From: Anaerolineaceae bacterium
Lineage (GTDB): Bacteria > Chloroflexota > Anaerolineae > Anaerolineales > Anaerolineaceae
Direction: 5' to 3'
Assembly (NCBI GenBank): GCA_014860845.1
Contig: JACZIY010000088.1
Location: 1 to 15,578 of the forward strand
Length of the DNA stretch: 15,578 nt
Shown here: piece after piece, positions 1 through 6,375 of the stretch
Numbering within the stretch: position 1 is the stretch's first letter
Layout of the letters: every line of letters starts with the position of its first letter
Notes under the pieces: model-generated
The model's input: the letters and a program-made list of their open reading frames with translations, nothing else
Told to the model about the DNA's origin: nothing
The model's database searches: none
Made by a program: the position numbers and the translations under genes

Positions 1-48
1 AGCTAAATAGGTGCTGGTGCGTCCACCACCTGCAATAATTACAAACAT
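1..48 (-). CDS. RCK/TrkA-N domain potassium transport regulator, partial (N-terminal 16 residues)
   Basis: Only the first 16 codons are in the window; the gene runs off the left edge. The translation MFVIIAGGGRTSTYLA is the first beta strand and glycine-rich loop of a Rossmann nucleotide-binding domain, typical of TrkA-N (RCK_N) proteins. The third glycine of the usual GxGxxG is replaced here (GGGRTS). The start is fixed by an ideal Shine-Dalgarno AGGAGG at 60-55, which lies inside the last codons of the preceding RCK gene. The stop codon of that gene and this ATG are separated by a single base, so the two are almost certainly translationally coupled. Likely role (inferred): second subunit of a cytosolic RCK pair that senses nucleotides and controls K+ uptake together with the upstream permease. 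The family assignment rests on a very short stretch plus context. Confidence 0.7.
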   Translation of the reverse strand, partial: MFVIIAGGGRTSTYLA

Positions 49-49
49 A

Positions 50-715
50 TCAGGCCTCCTGTCCAGGGTCAACAAATTTTAGTCGCAAAGCTTCAATCCC
101 GGCATGGGTTGCACTGAAATTCAAATGGTCATCGGTTTCAAGTACATCTTCCATATTCGGAATGAAGGATTTTCCATTTCGGGTGATCGATGCCAGAATG
201 GACTGACCTGGATTTTGCTCTAAATCCGCTACTTTCTTGCCCACCCATTGTTCCGGGACGATTACCTGGTAGTAATCTACAGCGCCATCACCAAATGAAT
301 AAACTACTTTAAATTGCTCATTAAGAATCATTTCTTCCAGACGGGAGGCACCCCAACTGGTACCACTGATCACTTCAAGTTTGAAGAGCTCAAAAATCTC
401 GCCAATACTTGGTTCAAAGTTTCTAGCAACCACATTATGAATTTTGAAAATCTCTTTTGCGACCCTGCCAACAACCAGGTTGGTAGCGTCATCACTCGTA
501 ACTGCAGCAACCGCATCGGCGGTTTCAATGCCGCCGCGCTTCAACACATCCTGACTGAGCGCATCACCTTCAACAAGTCGCCCTCTAAACGAAGGTTTGA
601 GTATGTCAAAAGCTGCTTCTTCTAAATCGATGATGGATACTTCATTTCCATGTTGGAAAAGTAATTGTGCCAGTTCTGAACCCAGACGTCCACATCCTAC
701 AATTAAAACTTTCAT
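50..715 (-). CDS. TrkA-family potassium uptake regulator (single RCK protein)
   Basis: A cytosolic regulator of potassium transport of the RCK (TrkA/KtrA) family, 221 residues, the usual length for a single-RCK protein (E. coli TrkA is a tandem of about 458). Residues 1-120 are the TrkA-N Rossmann domain: MKVLIVGCGRLGSELA carries the GxGxxG loop, an acidic residue (IIDLEE, Asp30) ends the second strand where an adenosine ribose would bind, and a GDA motif follows near residue 51. Residues about 135-215 form the TrkA-C ligand domain. Known family role: ATP/ADP or NAD(H) binding gates a K+ transporter. The start has a good AAGGA Shine-Dalgarno. It lies 14 bp after the KimA-like permease and 1 bp before a second RCK gene, so the three form one operon. 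Its natural partner here is a permease rather than a TrkH/KtrB channel, since no such channel gene is visible. Confidence 0.9.
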   Translation of the reverse strand: MKVLIVGCGRLGSELAQLLFQHGNEVSIIDLEEAAFDILKPSFRGRLVEGDALSQDVLKRGGIETADAVAAVTSDDATNLVVGRVAKEIFKIHNVVARNFEPSIGEIFELFKLEVISGTSWGASRLEEMILNEQFKVVYSFGDGAVDYYQVIVPEQWVGKKVADLEQNPGQSILASITRNGKSFIPNMEDVLETDDHLNFSATHAGIEALRLKFVDPGQEA

Positions 716-729
716 GTTTTTTCCTTTTA

Positions 730-2670
730 CTAATCAACCTGATAGGGTACTTCCACAATCACGATGTCTTTTTGCCCCATTAAGATTTTGCGCAATGTGT
801 CTGCAGTACGCATATGCAGCGCGTTCGTCCAGAATCTTCGGGGAATGAATTGTGGAATTACGATGGTGATCATCTCATTTTCTAAACGCTGGATGGATAA
901 TTCTGAAACATAATCGATCAGGGGTTCAATCATCAAGCGATAAGGAGATTCAAGAATAACTAGTCGAACCCCATCGCCCCAGTTTTCCCATTTGTTCTGT
1001 AATTTAATTGCCTCGTCATCATCAATGGAAACATGCACGGCAGTAACATCTTTGGACAAAGACTCAGCGTATTTAAGCGCTTTTAAGGTGCCTTGATGGA
1101 CACTGGCAATCGGTACGATCACCCGGTGTCGACCAATATTGTGTTGACCAACAAATTTATCCAGAGTCAGATAGCCAGCCAGGTTTTGGTAATGACGATG
1201 GATGGAGTAAAACACCAGAACCAGAATAGGCAATAAGATCACAACCACCCAGGCACCATCTGCAAATTTGGTGACAGCAAAAATGATGGTAACAAAAAAG
1301 GTTACTACAGCACCCAATCCATTGATGATCATCTTTACCATCCAATTTTTCTCATATTTAACCACAGAACCCCGTTCCACTTTTTCCTGACCTGGTTCCA
1401 GTCGACCACTTTTCCACCACCGGTGTGCCATACCTGATTGGGATAGAGTGAATGAGAGAAATACACCAATCGCATACAATGGTATTAATCCAGAAACGTT
1501 TGCTTTAAAAATGATAATTAATAATGATCCCAAAAAAGCTAATGCCATAATGCCACGTGAGTATACCAATCGACTACCGCGGTAGGTTAATTGGCGGGGT
1601 AAAAAACCGTCATTGGCTGTGATAGCTCCCAAACGAGGAAAATCAGCGAAGGCAGTATTAGCTGCCATAACCAGAATCACGGTTGTGCCAATTATTGTTA
1701 ATAAGTATAGGAACCCACGCCCATCAAAGACGGTACGTGCGATTTGTGACACAAGTGTTTCATGTTCTGAGGGGACTGCGCTGACCTGTCCAGATAGGAA
1801 AGTTACGCCAATGAGCATAGATCCGAGGATCAAGGCCATGAAGATCAAGGTCGAACCGGCGTTTTTACTGCGAGGCTCACGGAAGGCTGTGATACCATCA
1901 GAAATTGCTTCCACACCGGTTACTGAAGCAGTTCCACTGGCAAATGCTTTAAGAAGTAAAAACAAACCTAAAGCTTGTGGTTCTGCCAGAATGGTTAATT
2001 CGGGTGGATTTGTAACGATCCCTAATGTTCCAGCAAAGTAGCGAACCAACCCAACAACGATGGTGATGTACATCATGACGATGAAAAAATAAGTGGGTAT
2101 GGCAAAGGTCACACCGGATTCTTTGACCCCACGCAGGTTTATGACCATGATCAGCATGATAAAGACAATCGCTATTTCCACGCGCCAGCGAAATAAACCT
2201 GGAAATGCAGAGGAAATCTGGGCAACACTGGATGAGATGGATACAGCTACAGTTAAGATGTAATCAGTCAACAAAGCTGCACCTGCTATTTGTGCGGGGA
2301 GAACGCCTAAATTATCTCTGGAAACGATGTATGAACCACCACCATTGGGATATGCATGGATCGTCTGTTCGTAGGATATTGTTAAAATTGCCAATAGCCC
2401 GACTATGCATAAAACCAGGGGAAGCGAATATTGAAGGGATACCATTCCAGCGGCTGCCAGCATCATCATCAATTCCTGAGGGCCATAAGCAACTGAGGAT
2501 AATGCATCCGAAGAAAAAACAGCCAGCCCGATCAGTTTTCCAATCGTCTGGTGGGGTGCATCTGCTGTCTGTAAAGGCTTCCCGATCAGCCAATTTGTAA
2601 AATTACGTCGTGGTTTAAAGTCTGTGCTTCGAACCTGTACGGTTGTCCCGTTTTTGTCGTCTATATTCAT
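730..2670 (-). CDS. kimA: KimA-like APC-superfamily potassium permease with C-terminal cytosolic domain
   Basis: A 646-residue membrane carrier of the KUP/APC type, most like Bacillus KimA (YdaO), a high-affinity H+/K+ symporter. About 12 hydrophobic segments span residues 45-490, followed by a cytosolic alpha/beta (USP-like) domain at about 510-646. In the first helix, FSSDALSSVAY gives Asp55 and Tyr62; LLTDYILTVAVS gives Asp136, Tyr137 and Ser144. The spacings (7 from Asp to Tyr, 81 from Asp to Asp) match my recollection of KimA Asp36, Tyr43, Asp117, Tyr118 and Ser125, which line the K+ site. The conserved EQTIHAYPNGGGSYIV motif is also present (residues 101-115). It is the first gene of an operon with two RCK genes. 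A strong promoter sits just upstream and leaves a leader of only about 18 nt, with no room for the c-di-AMP riboswitch that controls B. subtilis kimA. An alternative is a generic amino-acid permease, but the aspartates and the RCK neighbours favour potassium. Confidence 0.85.
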   Translation of the reverse strand: MNIDDKNGTTVQVRSTDFKPRRNFTNWLIGKPLQTADAPHQTIGKLIGLAVFSSDALSSVAYGPQELMMMLAAAGMVSLQYSLPLVLCIVGLLAILTISYEQTIHAYPNGGGSYIVSRDNLGVLPAQIAGAALLTDYILTVAVSISSSVAQISSAFPGLFRWRVEIAIVFIMLIMVINLRGVKESGVTFAIPTYFFIVMMYITIVVGLVRYFAGTLGIVTNPPELTILAEPQALGLFLLLKAFASGTASVTGVEAISDGITAFREPRSKNAGSTLIFMALILGSMLIGVTFLSGQVSAVPSEHETLVSQIARTVFDGRGFLYLLTIIGTTVILVMAANTAFADFPRLGAITANDGFLPRQLTYRGSRLVYSRGIMALAFLGSLLIIIFKANVSGLIPLYAIGVFLSFTLSQSGMAHRWWKSGRLEPGQEKVERGSVVKYEKNWMVKMIINGLGAVVTFFVTIIFAVTKFADGAWVVVILLPILVLVFYSIHRHYQNLAGYLTLDKFVGQHNIGRHRVIVPIASVHQGTLKALKYAESLSKDVTAVHVSIDDDEAIKLQNKWENWGDGVRLVILESPYRLMIEPLIDYVSELSIQRLENEMITIVIPQFIPRRFWTNALHMRTADTLRKILMGQKDIVIVEVPYQVD

Positions 2671-2694
2671 AGTTGCCTTATCTCACAAAGCGAG

Positions 2695-2723
2695 AATCTA
2701 TATCTCAGCCTTTCAAATGTCAA
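2695..2723 (-). promoter_or_regulatory. Sigma-70-type promoter of the KimA-RCK operon
   Basis: On the minus strand TTGACA (2723-2718), a 17-bp spacer and TAGATT (2700-2695) make a near-consensus housekeeping promoter. Transcription would start at about 2688, giving an 18-nt leader before the ATG at 2670. The Shine-Dalgarno (AAGG) is weak. Direct from sequence; use is inferred. Confidence 0.7.
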
Positions 2724-2751
2724 CGATCGTTACCATCTGTAATAATTATAA

Positions 2752-2773
2752 AATCGCCCTAAAAAAGGCGATT
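2752..2773 (-). repeat. Hairpin with 7-bp perfect stem upstream of the KimA-like promoter
   Basis: AATCGCC (2752-2758) and GGCGATT (2767-2773) form a perfect 7-bp stem around an A-rich 8-nt loop. On the minus strand the stem is followed by TTATAATTATT, a U-rich run, so it could act as a weak terminator for read-through from the lipoprotein gene. It lies upstream of the promoter at 2695-2723 and is therefore not part of the permease leader. A second dyad, GGTTATA (2777-2783) and TATAACC (2805-2811), sits next to it. Nothing else is recognised in 2812-2951. Confidence 0.4.
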
Positions 2774-2951
2774 GATGGTTATATGTGATCAAAATCAAAT
2801 CAATTATAACCTTAATTTGGAATGGGTGGATTGTCAGTAAATTGCTGCCCAAAGAAGGATAAACTAAATGATGCAAGGTGCCTGATCAGCAGACTGTTTT
2901 CAGCTTATTTGGATGATCATTATTAGAATAAATGATGGATGGATTAGGAAA

Positions 2952-3014
2952 GTGAAAGCAGGTGACCGAATTCTGAGTGGAAATTCGATTCTTATATCAC
3001 CTGCTTCATTTCAC
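2952..3014 (-). terminator. Probable terminator hairpin after the DUF333 lipoprotein gene
   Basis: Beginning 2 bases after the stop codon of the lipoprotein gene, GTGAAAGCAGGTGA (2952-2965) pairs with TCACCTGCTT plus TTCAC (2997-3014) with a 3-nt bulge, and an inner stem CGAATT/AATTCG (2967-2972 with 2982-2987) stacks inside. On the minus strand the outer stem is followed by TTTCACTTTCC, a pyrimidine-rich but not pure U tract. Position and stem length suit transcription termination; the weak U tract keeps confidence moderate. Confidence 0.5.
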
Positions 3015-3016
3015 AT

Positions 3017-3940
3017 CTAATTTTCAAAATCAAAGCTTTCCAAAATATGGTTATACAAACCCCAATCTTCCTTACCGCTGGTATGCAGGATAACGATGGA
3101 ATACAATTGATCTTCGTGAGCAAAGTAATAATGATCGAAATTATAGGATTGACCACTGATACTATTGAAGCGGGTGTGAACGGCAGTGTTGCCGGTAATC
3201 TCCATAAGGTCGTATGTCTCGGCGTCGATCAGGTTGTGATCCGTTAACCATTGCTCCAAATCAGAACCTACTGGTGGGCGAAATTCTTCTCGATCCTGCG
3301 GATGGGCAATCATGATCATTGGCCAATAATTATCCTCAAACATGGGTCCTTGAATAGTGAAACTCCTGGTGGGTTCATCATTTTCCGTGATGATGGCATC
3401 AGATGGATAATGGAAACTGTATTTGAGATCCTTGTCGCGATAAATATAACAGCCATCGGCAGCCAGCTCTACAGTTTCGACTGTATTTTCTGCCTTACTA
3501 TCATCGGCTTGGCATTCGCCACGGAAGAAAGACCATTCATCGCATTCGCTACCATCCGGGAAGACGCAGATACCAGCTTGCGAGCCATCTTCAGAAGTTC
3601 GGATTTCGAGGCTTCCACCGTTTTCTTCGCAGAATACAGACGCCGGGTTGGGCATGTTGGCAGCCATATTGAGACTATCACCGGGGTTGCATTCGCCACG
3701 ATAGAAAGCCCATTCATCGCATTCGCTGCCATTCGGGAAGACGCAGATACCAGCCTGGGAGCCATCCTCTGTGGTACGGATTTCGAGGGTTCCTTCGTTT
3801 TCTTCACAGAATACAGACGCCGGGTTGGGCATATTGGCATTTCCGGAGTCATTTTTATCAGAACCTGTGGTCAGGTTACAGGCCGTCAGGAATATTATTC
3901 CGATCGATACAAGCAGAGCAAAAAGGGATTTAGAAGACAT
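3017..3940 (-). CDS. Lipoprotein with two tandem DUF333 repeats and a PsbP-like C-terminal domain
   Basis: A 307-residue secreted lipoprotein of unknown function. The signal peptide is MSSKSLFALLVSIGIIFLTAC with the lipobox LTAC (Cys21). Residues 36-84 and 95-143 are two near-identical DUF333 units (NMPNPASVFCEEN ... QAGICVFP ... GSECDEW ... RGEC), each with four cysteines that could form two disulfides. DUF333 is found in small secreted or periplasmic bacterial proteins, sometimes labelled putative hemolysin without evidence. From about residue 158, CYIYRDKDLKYSFHYPSD begins a soluble alpha/beta domain resembling the PsbP-like domains of many Gram-positive and Chloroflexota lipoproteins. I chose the ATG at 3940 because AGGAGG lies 6 bases before it; a longer reading to 4003 adds 21 residues and spoils the signal peptide. 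It is a single-gene unit facing the same way as its neighbours, with a hairpin after the stop. Confidence 0.85.
   Translation of the reverse strand: MSSKSLFALLVSIGIIFLTACNLTTGSDKNDSGNANMPNPASVFCEENEGTLEIRTTEDGSQAGICVFPNGSECDEWAFYRGECNPGDSLNMAANMPNPASVFCEENGGSLEIRTSEDGSQAGICVFPDGSECDEWSFFRGECQADDSKAENTVETVELAADGCYIYRDKDLKYSFHYPSDAIITENDEPTRSFTIQGPMFEDNYWPMIMIAHPQDREEFRPPVGSDLEQWLTDHNLIDAETYDLMEITGNTAVHTRFNSISGQSYNFDHYYFAHEDQLYSIVILHTSGKEDWGLYNHILESFDFEN
3512..3839 (-). repeat. Tandem intragenic DNA duplication (177-bp period) encoding the DUF333 pair
   Basis: Copies at 3512-3662 and 3689-3839 are aligned without gaps over 151 bp with a 177-bp period. I count about 17 mismatches by eye (about 89% identity), many of them silent or conservative. 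The 26 bp between the copies code for the linker. This is an in-frame duplication inside the lipoprotein gene. Confidence 0.9.
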
Positions 3941-4036
3941 TTCTATTCCTCCTGATGTCTGCACTGGGGGGAAACGCTCACCCCTTTGATGGATTCTGTG
4001 CATTCAGGATTTCTGTTGTATAGACGAATGTGGAGA

Positions 4037-4055
4037 GAAAATTGTTCCAATTTTC
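4037..4055 (-). terminator. Possible weak terminator of the cfa operon
   Basis: GAAAATTG (4037-4044) and CAATTTTC (4048-4055) form an 8-bp perfect stem with a 3-nt loop, about 50 bp after the flavoprotein stop codon. The stem is AT-rich, and on the minus strand the U-rich part lies in the 3' arm rather than in a clear tail. It may instead be an operator in front of the lipoprotein gene, whose start is about 100 bp further on. Confidence 0.3.
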
Positions 4056-4105
4056 ACTAACAACTCTAAGCTAAAAGATGAAAGGAAAATTGAATTGCTG
4101 TTGAC

Positions 4106-5053
4106 TTATCGAAATCCAAGCAGCGAGGGAAACGAATATTTTTGGATCGATTTAACTGAGAATACCTGGCTGGTGAGAATAGCTTCTGCTGCCTGGAATC
4201 CACTCTGGATCGCTGGCCCGATCCCTTCACCCATATCACGAGTAGCTAACCCGATGGCATCGCCAACGATGTATGCATTCCCTCGTCGCACAACTGGGTT
4301 CCTCCCACGTAGATAATAAGAATGCCCGACTGGTTTATAGTCATGACCATTAACCAACCCCATTTTATCCAGTTTCTCAACCAGCAGCCTCCAATGACGT
4401 TTTAATGAGTCATTATTGGATTTCAGCTTTACTGCACTACCGCCCAGACCTACGTTAACAAATCCATTTGCTTTGGGTACATACCAGGCGTAACCAGGTA
4501 GTCCATTCTGAAGGAACCATAAGTGACAGCGATCGTCGTGGTATTCATACGCAAATTCTTCTTCCTGGGCGACGATCAATGCCCCATTATTGCCATTCAA
4601 TTCATTCTTAAAGAAGGTTTTTTGGATTGGGCAGTTTGTTCCACCTGCGCCGACAATGGTTTTCGCTGAAAACGTATTGTCAATCAGATAGCGATCATTT
4701 GCTAAGCTGATTTCCTTAACGGTGTGATGGACTAGCAAAGGATCAGAACGATGCAGAAGCCAATCATCAAATTCGATTCTGCGAATCGCATATTGATTGG
4801 TACGAAGTTTGAGATGAAAATCTTTTATAGATACCTGAAAATTGGTGAAGTGTTTGATGCCGAGGGGAAAATCTGCAGGATCGATTTCCAGATCGCGGAG
4901 GACGAGTGGGGTGATCCATCCAGCGCAGGGTTTCACACGTGGGAAGGTGGCTTTATCCAGCACAAGAAAGTCAACCTGATGCTGGGATAGCTTCCAGGCG
5001 CAGGCTGCACCTGCAGGACCACCTCCAACTATGATGACATCAACATTTTTCAT
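4106..5053 (-). CDS. Geranylgeranyl-reductase-family FAD-dependent oxidoreductase
   Basis: A 315-residue flavoprotein of the geranylgeranyl reductase/FixC-like family. Residues 5-34 (VDVIIVGGGPAGAACAW ... LVLDK) are the FAD Rossmann fold with GxGxxG at Gly10-Gly12-Gly15. PRVKPCAGW (38-46) is the family's PRxKxCxG motif with a conserved cysteine. YIVGDAIGLATRDMGEGIGP (261-280) is the second FAD motif with Asp264. Members usually reduce isolated double bonds in isoprenoid or lipid chains or act as electron carriers, and run to about 330-400 residues, so this is a short but apparently complete one. The start codon lies 5 bases past the cfa stop (an in-frame ATG 3 bases earlier is equally possible) and lacks a strong Shine-Dalgarno, which suggests translation coupled to cfa. 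The pairing implies a lipid substrate shared with cfa (inference). Confidence 0.85.
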   Translation of the reverse strand: MKNVDVIIVGGGPAGAACAWKLSQHQVDFLVLDKATFPRVKPCAGWITPLVLRDLEIDPADFPLGIKHFTNFQVSIKDFHLKLRTNQYAIRRIEFDDWLLHRSDPLLVHHTVKEISLANDRYLIDNTFSAKTIVGAGGTNCPIQKTFFKNELNGNNGALIVAQEEEFAYEYHDDRCHLWFLQNGLPGYAWYVPKANGFVNVGLGGSAVKLKSNNDSLKRHWRLLVEKLDKMGLVNGHDYKPVGHSYYLRGRNPVVRRGNAYIVGDAIGLATRDMGEGIGPAIQSGFQAAEAILTSQVFSVKSIQKYSFPSLLGFR

Positions 5054-5058
5054 CATAA

Positions 5059-6174
5059 CTAACTGATTCTGCAGTCCGGCTGTGGTGTGCCCATGTGTGT
5101 GAAAACAATCTGCCACAATTGTGTATTGCGTGATCGAAAACCACCTGCGCTACTCAGCAGATAATAACGCCACATTCGATAGAATGTATCGCCATATTTC
5201 GGTTGTAGAGTGGGCCAGGCTTTTTCAAAATTTGCATGCCATGCCATAAGCGTGGGATCATAATGAGGACCAATATTGTGCCAATCTTCCATGACGAATA
5301 AATCTTCCATCGCAGAACCTAGTTGCGTGATCGAGGGTAGCATACCATTGGGGAAGATATACTTGTCAGACCATGGCTCTCCAGTGGTAATAGAATTATT
5401 CCTGCCGATCGTGTGTAAAAAGCCAATTCCATCTTCTTTCAAGCAGCGCTGGACAACCTGCATGTAAGTACGGTAATTCTTGTATCCCACATGTTCCATG
5501 ATGCCGATTGAAATAACAGCGTCGTATTTGCCTTCCACCTCGCGGTAATCCAGCAAGCGTAATTCCACCGGTAAACCTTTGCATAATTCCATACCCAGCG
5601 CAACCTGTTCTTTGGAAATTGTTAATCCAAGAACAGAAGCGCCATATTTTTCTGCCGCATATTTGGCAAAAGCACCCCATCCACAACCCAGTTCCAGAAT
5701 TTTCATTCCAGGCCTGGCACCGATCTTTTTACATACCAAGTCCAGCTTTGCTTCCTGGGCATCATCCAGGTTCTGAGCTTCTTTCCAATACCCGCAGGTG
5801 TAATTCAGACGTTTATCCAGCATGTGCTGATAGAGATCATTACCGAGATCATAATGTCTGATGCCTACTTCAAAAGCCCTGCTTGCAGATTGCCGGTTGA
5901 GGATTTTTGCGCGCAGTACCTCAAAGAGATAGCGTGTTTCATTCTTTACTTTTTCATCCAGGTGAGCTTTGAGTGCTCGCGTGATTAATTCGTCAATCGC
6001 CAGGCAATCCCACCAACCATACATGTAAGATTCTCCCAATCCGAGCGAACCATCTCGCAAGATACGCTCGAAAAAGCGATCATCATGTACCTGAATATCC
6101 CATGGATTATTTCCATTGACCTCAATTTGTGCGAGAGATAGCAATTCACGAATAACAATTTCCGATTTTTGCAT
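5059..6174 (-). CDS. cfa: Cyclopropane-fatty-acyl-phospholipid synthase
   Basis: Transfers a methylene group from S-adenosylmethionine to the double bond of unsaturated fatty acyl chains in membrane phospholipids. The 371-residue protein is close to E. coli Cfa (382) over its whole length: GSLGLGESYMYGWWD near the N-terminus, HYDLGNDLY, the SAM loop LELGCGWGAFAKYAAEKYGA, and DKYIFPNGMLPS. The active-site residues known for E. coli Cfa (Cys139, Glu239, His266, Tyr317) all occur at a constant offset: in the longest reading (TTG at 6186) they are Cys131, Glu231, His258 and Tyr309, in NYTCGYWK, IMEHVG, LHTIG and PHYDPTLMAW. I place the start at the ATG at 6174, which has GGAG 6 bases upstream; ATG 6180 abuts that site and TTG 6186 overlaps it. 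It leads an operon with the flavoprotein. The IS256 element has inserted about 110 bp upstream of its start. Confidence 0.95.
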   Translation of the reverse strand: MQKSEIVIRELLSLAQIEVNGNNPWDIQVHDDRFFERILRDGSLGLGESYMYGWWDCLAIDELITRALKAHLDEKVKNETRYLFEVLRAKILNRQSASRAFEVGIRHYDLGNDLYQHMLDKRLNYTCGYWKEAQNLDDAQEAKLDLVCKKIGARPGMKILELGCGWGAFAKYAAEKYGASVLGLTISKEQVALGMELCKGLPVELRLLDYREVEGKYDAVISIGIMEHVGYKNYRTYMQVVQRCLKEDGIGFLHTIGRNNSITTGEPWSDKYIFPNGMLPSITQLGSAMEDLFVMEDWHNIGPHYDPTLMAWHANFEKAWPTLQPKYGDTFYRMWRYYLLSSAGGFRSRNTQLWQIVFTHMGTPQPDCRIS

Positions 6175-6234
6175 TTTCATCTCCAATTCTTAATATCATT
6201 GGCTAATCTCAACAAAAAGGAATTGAGAAGACAC

Positions 6235-6240
6235 ATTATA
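6235..6240 (-). promoter_or_regulatory. Candidate -10 element of the cfa operon
   Basis: TATAAT on the minus strand (6240-6235), preceded by T and followed by GTG. The best -35 candidate, TTGTAA (6266-6261), is 20 bp away, which is long. It lies about 40 bp outside the left end of the insertion element, so if it is the true promoter it survived the insertion. Confidence 0.35.
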
Positions 6241-6281
6241 AAGAGGATATTTTATTGTAGTTACAAAACCCACTCATCAAG

Positions 6282-6307
6282 TAGTGTAAGATATTTTCTG
6301 TAAAATT
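6282..6307 (+). repeat. Left terminal inverted repeat of the IS256-family element
   Basis: 26 bp; the inner 14 bases (6294-6307) are identical to the reverse complement of 7647-7660. The outer part GTAAG (6286-6290) answers GCAAG at the other end. Confidence 0.7.
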
Positions 6308-6375
6308 GAGAACCTTAACAAAAGCGGTAGGTCAGGTTATCCTAAAGTTTGCGAAAACTTAAAAAAGGAGACTAA

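Noticed and set aside
3251..3955. A 234-residue plus-strand open frame with internal repeats opposite the lipoprotein
   Set aside because: It is the antisense shadow of the duplicated DUF333 region. It has no Shine-Dalgarno and no recognisable domain, while the minus-strand reading has a signal peptide, lipobox and known domains.
3941..4003. Longer start for the lipoprotein (21 extra residues from 4003)
   Set aside because: The extra part is charged and would precede the signal peptide, and AGGAGG sits right before the shorter start at 3940.
4106..5053. The flavoprotein as a frameshifted or truncated gene because it is short
   Set aside because: Both FAD motifs are present in order, the end after the last motif is a plausible C-terminus, and no continuation is seen in other frames downstream of the stop.
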